Of a stretch of 64,000 nt of DNA, positions 59,724 to 64,000 are shown one piece after another. Under the pieces are notes generated by a model that saw only the letters and a list, made by a program, of their open reading frames with translations, was not told where the DNA came from and did not search any database. Both the position numbers and the translations under genes were made by a program. This stretch comes from Bog-756 sp963835465. Its GTDB lineage: Bacteria; Actinomycetota; Acidimicrobiia; Acidimicrobiales; RAAP-2. Location: positions 124,001-188,000 of the forward strand of contig CAWIFR010000008.1 of NCBI GenBank assembly GCA_963835465.1. The letters run 5' to 3'. How positions within the stretch are numbered: position 1 is the stretch's first letter; every line of letters starts with the position of its first letter.

Positions 59724-60498
59724 CTACGCACCGCCGAAGATCATCCCCGCCACCGTCTCGGCAGCATCGGAGGCCATCGCCTTGGTGACGTGGCTGTAGG
59801 TGTTCAAGGTCACCGCAGTGCTGCTGTGCCCCAACCGCTCGGCAACGACCTTCGGATGAACCCCTGCCTTTTGGGGCCAAAGTTGCCCATGTGTGTCGGA
59901 GATCATGGAGCCGAAGCCGGGGGAGTGGAGCGTCCGGGTGAAGGCGGTTGTAGGTGTTCTGTTTGCGTTCGAACTCCCGCGAGAAGCGCTCCGGGTGGAA
60001 CCCTCGACCATCGGGAAGGCAGAACTCAAGATTCTCTTGGGAGTAGCCCGGACCGATAAGCAACCGCTCCTGAGCCTGGCGAGCCTTTTGGAGTCGGAGT
60101 ATCGCAAGCGTGGTCCCATCTAGTTCGATCTCACGGGCGCGCCCTGACTTCGTAGAGCCCGTCTGTGCCTGGTGGTCGATTGCAATGCGAGCACGGCGGA
60201 TAGCTGCCGTCCCGGCATCAAGGTCGGCATCGGACCACGTCAGCCCCAGCGCTTCACCGCGCCTTACTCCGGTGGTGGCGAGAAAGGTGAAGCCGGGGCC
60301 GTACCAGTTGTCCCTGAACCACTCTAAGAAGTTCCCTAACTGAGCACCCGACCAGGTGACCATCTCGGGTGCAGCGTCCCTGGCCTGTCTCCCGCTTGGT
60401 GGCCGAGCAGCATCGGCCACATTCCTCGCGACGTACTGCCGCTCCAGCGCGTCCCGGAAGAGCCGGTGAACGATGGTGTGAATCGCCCCGGTCAACAA
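59724..60498 (-). pseudogene. Tyrosine recombinase (integrase), N-truncated and frameshifted
   Basis: Catalytic domain of a phage/ICE integrase, reading towards tRNA-Leu(GAG). Conserved: TTGVRRGEALGLTWSDADLD (catalytic Arg), LRLHDLRHTWATL (His-x-Leu-Arg box) and, after a frame change near 59870, VHPKVVAERLGHSSTAVTLN followed by TYSHV with the nucleophilic Tyr. The first residues, TGAIHTIVHRLFRDALERQY, belong to the end of the core-binding domain; the arm-binding domain and the rest of the core-binding domain are missing upstream, where an unrelated short ORF and the IS3 element lie. The frameshift could be an assembly error but the missing N-terminus could not. Confidence 0.85.
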
Positions 60499-60512
60499 GG
60501 CCGGCTCGGGGC

Positions 60513-60641
60513 CTACGCATGCTCCGGACAGCGGTCCCAGATGTGGCCGTCGTGGTAAGCGATCCGCCAGCCGAGCACTTGGTAGCGGACCCGGATGCCA
60601 TCAGGAGATAGCTCGCCCTCGAAGGTTTCTTGGCACGGCAC
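60513..60641 (-). CDS. Short ORF cut by the IS3 insertion
   Basis: 42 codons ending with VLGWRIAYHDGHIWDRCPEH and Ala. The ending with a Trp followed by Cys-Pro-x-His resembles small actinobacterial orphan proteins, but I recognise no family. Its GTG codon at 60641-60639 is exactly the 3-base target duplication of the IS3 element, so the original upstream sequence is now 1.3 kb away. Joining the two flanks gives an in-frame stop shortly upstream, so GTG may be the true start and the promoter was removed. Confidence 0.35.
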   Translation of the reverse strand: MPCQETFEGELSPDGIRVRYQVLGWRIAYHDGHIWDRCPEHA

Positions 60642-60666
60642 TGGGCTTCCTCCGGTTTGACGGACA
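60642..60666 (+). repeat. IS3 element left inverted repeat
   Basis: TGGGCTT, two variable bases, TCCGGTTT, one variable base, ACGGACA. Pairs with 61913-61937 at 22 of 25 positions. Confidence 0.9.
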
Positions 60667-60705
60667 TCCACCATCAGGGGCACAGCCCCGGAAAGGATGT
60701 CCAAA

Positions 60706-61013
60706 ATGGAGACCATGGAACGGAAGAAGCCCCGTCCCGTCGCTCGTTCACCCCGGAGTTCAAGGCTGACATCGTCGAGCGCTGCCGAGTCGGCGACCGC
60801 ACGATCGGCCAAGTGGCCAAGGACTTCGATCTGACCGAGACGGCGGTGCGGTCCTGGGTGAACCAGGCCGAGACCGATGCCGGAGAGCGCCCCGGCCTCA
60901 CCACCGAGGAGAAGGAGGAGCTCACCCGGCTGCGCCGGGAGAACCGGTCCTTGAAAGAGGATGTCGAGGTTCTCAAGCGGGCAACGGTTTTCTTCGCCAA
61001 GGAGACCCGATGA
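60706..61013 (+). CDS. IS3-family transposase OrfA
   Basis: About 100 residues: SRRSFTPEFKADIVERCRVG opens the helix-turn-helix, QVAKDFDLTETAVRSWVNQA completes it, and LTRLRRENRSLKEDVEVLKR is the leucine-zipper-like end. The start is at an ATG at 60706 or 60715 (METMERKKPR) with GGAAAGG upstream, but that frame joins the main one only after a shift near 60740; otherwise the TTG at 60657 inside the inverted repeat starts the main frame. Its stop TGA overlaps the orfB ATG. Confidence 0.85.
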
Positions 61014-61888
61014 AGCTGTATCCCTTCATCGAGGCGGAGAAGATCGCAGGTCACAACGTCGTCAAGGCGTGTGACCTGCTCGAGGTCTCCCGATCCGCCT
61101 ATTACCTGCGCCGCAACGGTGCCCCTTCTGTCCGGTCGGTCACCGACGCCGAGCTGACCGAGAAGATCAAGGCCATCCACGCCGAGTCCAAAGGCACCTA
61201 TGGGTCTCCGAGAGTCCACCAGGAGCTCGTCCACCGCCGGGTGGCCTGCGGGCGGCGACGTGTGACCAGGCTCATGCGGGTGGCCGGTCTCGAAGGACGG
61301 TGCAAGAAGCGGTGGCGGAAGACCACCATCGCCGACCCAGGGGCCGAAGCGGCTAAGGACCTCATCCAGCGCCGGTTCGGGCCGTGCCAGGAGATCGACC
61401 GCCGCTATGTCGGGGACATCACCTTCATCGCCACCTGGGAGGGCTGGGCCTACCTGGCCACGGTCATCGACCTGGCCAGCCGGAAAGTCGTCGGCTGGGC
61501 GATGGCGGACCACATGAGGACCGAGCTGGTGGAGGACGCCCTCGCCATGACCTTTGCCAACCGGTCGCCAGCCGAAGGCGTCATCTTCCATTCGGACCGC
61601 GGCTGTCAATACACGAGCCGGGACTTCGCCGAGCTGGCCAGGGCCAACGGCGTCGAGTTGTCGATCGGGCGAAAGGGCGAGTGCTGGGACAACGCCGTGG
61701 CCGAGTCCTTCTTCGCCACCATCAAGCGGGAGCTCATCGACGATCGGTCCTGGCCGACGAGAGCCGGACTGCGCCGTGCCGTCTTCGACTACATCGAGGG
61801 TTGGTACAACACCCGCCGACTGCACTCGACCATCGGCTACCTCAGCCCCAACCAGTACGAAGCACGACTCCTCAGCGCCAACGCTTAA
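61010..61888 (+). CDS. IS3-family transposase OrfB (DDE integrase domain)
   Basis: 292 residues. An HTH_21-like region (YGSPRVHQELVHRRVACGRR) is followed by the rve domain: first Asp in RRYVGDITFIATWEGWAYLA, second in GVIFHSDRGCQYTSRDFAEL, Glu in ECWDNAVAESFFATIKREL, with the C-terminal YNTRRLHSTIGYLSPNQYE. All catalytic residues are present, so it is probably active. Translated by coupling or frameshifting from orfA. Confidence 0.95.
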   Translation: MKLYPFIEAEKIAGHNVVKACDLLEVSRSAYYLRRNGAPSVRSVTDAELTEKIKAIHAESKGTYGSPRVHQELVHRRVACGRRRVTRLMRVAGLEGRCKKRWRKTTIADPGAEAAKDLIQRRFGPCQEIDRRYVGDITFIATWEGWAYLATVIDLASRKVVGWAMADHMRTELVEDALAMTFANRSPAEGVIFHSDRGCQYTSRDFAELARANGVELSIGRKGECWDNAVAESFFATIKRELIDDRSWPTRAGLRRAVFDYIEGWYNTRRLHSTIGYLSPNQYEARLLSANA

Positions 61889-61912
61889 GCAGCATGATCA
61901 ACTGAAGAAACC

Positions 61913-61937
61913 TGTCCGTGAAACCGGATCAAGCCCA
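61913..61937 (-). repeat. IS3 element right inverted repeat
   Basis: On the minus strand: TGGGCTT, GA, TCCGGTTT, C, ACGGACA. The following CAC on the plus strand is the target duplication. Confidence 0.9.
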
Positions 61938-62081
61938 CACTCGTGGTGATGGTGTTACCGATGAGGGTCACCCACTCACAGTGCGCCGAGATCATGGACA
62001 GGCGTAGGACACAAGGACACAATCAGGAAGCATTGGCTTCAGTCAACTGCCCGACTGAGTCGATCAGTAGAGGCGCGACGA

Positions 62082-62360
62082 CTACGCCTGACCGGCTACT
62101 TCGTAAACCTCACTCGAAATCAGCTCAGGACCGGCACCAGGTGGTGGCTTGAGGACATCTTGGGCTGCTGCTGCATTCTCCATTGTGTCGAACACGACCA
62201 CGCCCATCCCGTGGCCCTTGCCATCGTGCAACCACGTACCGTCCTTGAACCCAGCCTGGGACTTGGCCAGAGGAATCACTATGTCGTTGAGCATTGCCTG
62301 ACCTTCCTCGGGCGACTGTCCCTCGGAAAACCTGACCCGCATCACTACTGCTTGCGCCAT
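62082..62360 (-). CDS. Small ABM-like (dimeric alpha-beta barrel) protein
   Basis: 92 residues: AVVMRVRFSEGQSPEEGQAM, then IPLAKSQAGFKDGTWLHDGK, GMGVVVFDTMENAAAAQDVL and SSEVYEVAGQA. The pattern (beta strand, helix, GF-x-x-G-x-W, G-x-x-V-V-x-F-x-T-x-E-x-A) fits a ferredoxin-like dimeric alpha-beta barrel, as in antibiotic-biosynthesis-monooxygenase-like proteins. No catalytic residues can be assigned. The ATG at 62360 is chosen because GGAGG lies eight bases upstream. Cytosolic. Confidence 0.7.
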   Translation of the reverse strand: MAQAVVMRVRFSEGQSPEEGQAMLNDIVIPLAKSQAGFKDGTWLHDGKGHGMGVVVFDTMENAAAAQDVLKPPPGAGPELISSEVYEVAGQA

Positions 62361-62719
62361 TTCTGAACCTCCGGTTTGCATGCCGCAGCAAGCGGCAGGA
62401 ACCCGACCCTACGACCATGAGCACCTTGATGCTCGGGTGGTACTCGGGCGTGCAGATTGTCCAGCCCACAAGCGGGGGTGACCTGTAGTACCTGGGGACC
62501 TGCCGCGGGTGAGCCTCGCGCTGACACGCCCGCTCTTCTAGGCAGCTGTGACCGAAATGGCTAGCCTCTGGACTGTCCCCATCACACCTGCCTCCCCTGC
62601 CCCTCGAGGTGGGGGTGGTGGGGGCACCCCTTCGCCCCCTGCCCCTCGTCAGGCCAGGAACCCCTGATCTTGCCGCTGACCTGACGACACCTTCCGGTCT
62701 ACACCCGATCCGTCAGCCC
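62361..62719. other. Gene-free stretch
   Basis: About 360 bases without a supported gene. It holds the upstream region of the ABM-like gene and a G-rich run with a possible hairpin at 62620-62639. Short ORFs on both strands have no recognisable motif. Confidence 0.5.
62620..62639 (-). terminator. Possible GC hairpin
   Basis: GGGGGC (62620-62625) pairs perfectly with GCCCCC (62634-62639) around an eight-base loop. It lies 80 bases past the stop of the small Cys/His-rich ORF read on the minus strand and could end its transcript. No U-tract; a G-quadruplex is an alternative reading of the same G runs. Confidence 0.25.
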
Positions 62720-62890
62720 TCAGAACGAGGTCATGGCGTGATGGTGGACTGGCGCTGGTTCGAAGTTCGGCACGCTCGCCCCGCAGGCGGCACAGACATA
62801 GGTCAGTTCATCGAGAATCGGGTCGTTCACGACATCGGGATAGGTCCCTGATCCGGGACAAATGGGCGGATCTTGCGGTCTCGTGGCCAT
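62720..62890 (-). CDS. Small Cys/His-rich (zinc-ribbon-like) protein
   Basis: 56 residues, ATG at 62890, stop at 62720. It contains ICPGSGTYPDVVNDPILDEL and then YVCAACGASVPNF, ending PAPVHHHAMTSF. One single cysteine, a C-x-x-C pair and a His cluster suggest a metal-binding ribbon. Codon use is natural for the genome. I recognise no family. Flanked by orphan ORFs in the tRNA-Leu(GAG)-linked region, so it may belong to a mobile element. Confidence 0.6.
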   Translation of the reverse strand: MATRPQDPPICPGSGTYPDVVNDPILDELTYVCAACGASVPNFEPAPVHHHAMTSF

Positions 62891-63013
62891 GGCCTGACCC
62901 TCGTTCCTCCGACAACCAAGGTCTACACCCGTTTCGGTGCCACCTGACCCCCACGCCGTCGTTCCGAGGAGCCTGGGTGATCCTGTGCGGAGCCCTGAGC
63001 CTCTGAACGCTGT

Positions 63014-63199
63014 CTAGTTCCGCCCGGTGTCCGTCGCAGGATCCACGACGTGCCACTTCCCCGCGTTGCCCTTGAACCTTCCCCGCCATTGAGGGATGAA
63101 GGGGCAGAGCTGAGCATGCCCCGTTCCATCCTCGGCCCGGATCAGCCGGAAGCACTGCCCTGTGGTCGAGCAGAAGCTCTCGGCGTAGTGGGCGATCAT
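63014..63199 (-). CDS. Small orphan protein
   Basis: 61 residues: HYAESFCSTTGQCFRLIRAE, then DGTGHAQLCPFIPQWRGRFK and GNAGKWHVVDPATDTGRN. Aromatic- and Cys-containing, no signal peptide or membrane segment. Not recognised. Codon use and balanced composition suggest it is real. Divergent from the DUF4352-like gene. Confidence 0.45.
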   Translation of the reverse strand: MIAHYAESFCSTTGQCFRLIRAEDGTGHAQLCPFIPQWRGRFKGNAGKWHVVDPATDTGRN

Positions 63200-63341
63200 G
63201 GAGCCAGGGTAGGACGAGGCAGTGACCGCACCTTATGGGCCGCTGCACCGGCCTCGCTGGACGGCTACTCTGCCATCGCGGCGATCGGGCGAGAGGACCG
63301 TGACACGGCGGTCACGACGGACGACAGTCCAAAAGGCGGCG

Positions 63342-63923
63342 ATGATGCACAAAACGTCCAATGCTGCACGATTGGCTATCGGCACTGCTGCGGTACTTAC
63401 GGGCCTAGTCTTCGCTGCATGGACTCCGGCCTTTGCTGGATCAACCACCACGACTACAAAGCCGCACAAGGCTAAGAAGCACCCCAAGGCTAAGCCCAAG
63501 GCGGCCGCACTCCCGTCGCCTCACATCAACCAAGTGGCCAAGGATGGGGATTTCGCCTTCACCGTTACCAGCGTGCAGTGCGGCCTGACGACTTTGGGAT
63601 CCGCACCCATTTCGACAACTGCTCCGGCTGGTAGCCAATGGTGTCTCGTCAACATGACGGTCAAGAACATCAAGTCCGCTGCACAGTCCTTCAGCGCTAC
63701 CAGCCAGAAGGCAGTTGACGGCAAGGGCAATCAGCTTTCAGCTGACGCCGGTTCACTGATTTACCTTCCGAACGGCGCGTCGTCAGTGTTCGAACAGGTG
63801 AACCCCGGCATTCAGATTCAAGCGACCGTTCCGTTCCAGTTGCCCACCGCTCGCGTGATCAAGAAGTTCATTCTTCACGACTCCGCTTTCAGTGGTGGCG
63901 TTACGGTCTACAACGTCGGCTAG
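63342..63923 (+). CDS. Secreted DUF4352-like protein
   Basis: 193 residues. A signal peptide (NAARLAIGTAAVLTGLVFAA, cleavage near AFA-GS) leads to a Thr/Lys/Pro low-complexity linker (TTTTTKPHKAKKHPKAKPKA), then a beta-rich domain: FAFTVTSVQCGLTTLG, GSQWCLVNMTVKNIKSAAQS, with the two cysteines possibly disulfide-bonded, and a final FILHDSAFSGGVTVYNVG. This matches the DUF4352 immunoglobulin-like fold common in Gram-positive exported proteins. ATG 63342 or 63345. Extracellular; partner unknown. Confidence 0.75.
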   Translation: MMHKTSNAARLAIGTAAVLTGLVFAAWTPAFAGSTTTTTKPHKAKKHPKAKPKAAALPSPHINQVAKDGDFAFTVTSVQCGLTTLGSAPISTTAPAGSQWCLVNMTVKNIKSAAQSFSATSQKAVDGKGNQLSADAGSLIYLPNGASSVFEQVNPGIQIQATVPFQLPTARVIKKFILHDSAFSGGVTVYNVG

Positions 63924-63999
63924 ACCTGACGCCGGAGCGCATTCGATCCCACCAGGCGAGTTCCAGCGCTCGCCACGCCGGGTCATCCAGGGTGCCCAT
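63901..63999 (-). CDS. Possible partial ORF at the window edge
   Basis: Read on the minus strand from an ATG at 63999: MGTLDDPAWRALELAWWDRM and 12 more residues to a TAA overlapping the 3' end of the DUF4352-like gene. Composition is protein-like but it may be the end of a longer gene beyond the window, or chance. Confidence 0.2.
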   Translation of the reverse strand: MGTLDDPAWRALELAWWDRMRSGVRSSRRCRP

Positions 64000-64000
64000 C

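Larger units (their letters stand above)
60642..61937 (+). mobile_element. Complete IS3-family insertion sequence
   Basis: 1296 bases bounded by imperfect inverted repeats (25 bases, three mismatches) and flanked by a 3-base direct repeat CAC (60639-60641 and 61938-61940). It carries orfA (HTH, leucine-zipper) and orfB (DDE) overlapping by four bases. Ends begin TG and finish CA as in the family. Both the repeats and the duplication are intact, which suggests recent insertion. Confidence 0.92.

Noticed and set aside
59651..64000. Search for the second attachment site as a repeat of the tRNA-Leu(GAG) 3' end
   Set aside because: No second copy of the tRNA 3' end is visible to the right edge.

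Overview
The window is high-GC, gene-dense DNA from an actinobacterium. The best guess is an uncultured member of the class Acidimicrobiia or a close relative. The reasons are strong G/C preference at third codon positions, a REC-ANTAR regulator directly upstream of polA (as in mycobacteria), long-form nadA, the uvrC-rapZ-yvcK-gap-pgk-tpiA-secG block, and an AftD-like arabinofuranosyltransferase. The class assignment is inference; no 16S gene is present.

Layout. (1) 1-5.1 kb is a scarred region: a fabD fragment with several frameshifts at the left edge, a truncated membrane protein, a compositionally unlike (AT-richer) membrane protein, an IS30-type transposase remnant, tRNA-Leu(CAA) and the N-terminal remnant of a tyrosine integrase. 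(2) 5.1-13.6 kb is mostly core: a sulfotransferase, menC, a small coiled-coil protein, an ANTAR regulator, polA and rpsA. (3) 13.7-19.8 kb is a complete five-gene oligopeptide ABC importer operon on the minus strand. (4) 20-43 kb is a large surface-glycan locus of GT-C membrane glycosyltransferases, acyltransferase-3 proteins, a UDP-galactopyranose-mutase-like flavoenzyme, DUF2304, a polyprenyl-phosphate-sugar-synthase-like GT2, a flippase, a GT4 enzyme and a 1523-residue AftD-like protein. (5) 43-59.5 kb is core: coaE, uvrB, uvrA, nadA, uvrC, rapZ, yvcK, gap, pgk, tpiA, secG and a membrane-anchored solute-binding protein. (6) 59.5-64 kb starts at tRNA-Leu(GAG) and looks like an integrated element: a decayed integrase, an intact IS3-family element and several small orphan ORFs.

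The most interesting architecture is in the glycan locus. An acyltransferase-3/SGNH gene and a GT39-like membrane glycosyltransferase form a divergent pair at 21.8-25.6 kb. Homologues of both form a second divergent pair in mirror orientation at 28.5-32.3 kb. A third GT39-like domain is fused to an acyltransferase-3 domain in one protein at 35.5-38.6 kb. Neighbouring twice and fused once suggests that the two activities work together on one lipid-linked or surface glycan: polyprenol-linked sugar made by the GT2 enzyme, assembly by GT4 and GT-C enzymes, export by the flippase, and acyl decoration.

Two window-wide patterns matter to a reader. First, many genes, including essential ones (fabD, polA), are broken by one-base indels whose flanking frames still encode conserved family motifs. 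This fits uncorrected long-read assembly errors better than true pseudogenes, so such genes are given one span. Second, at least eight genes have a TANNNT hexamer 6-9 bases before the start codon and no Shine-Dalgarno sequence, which points to leaderless transcripts.
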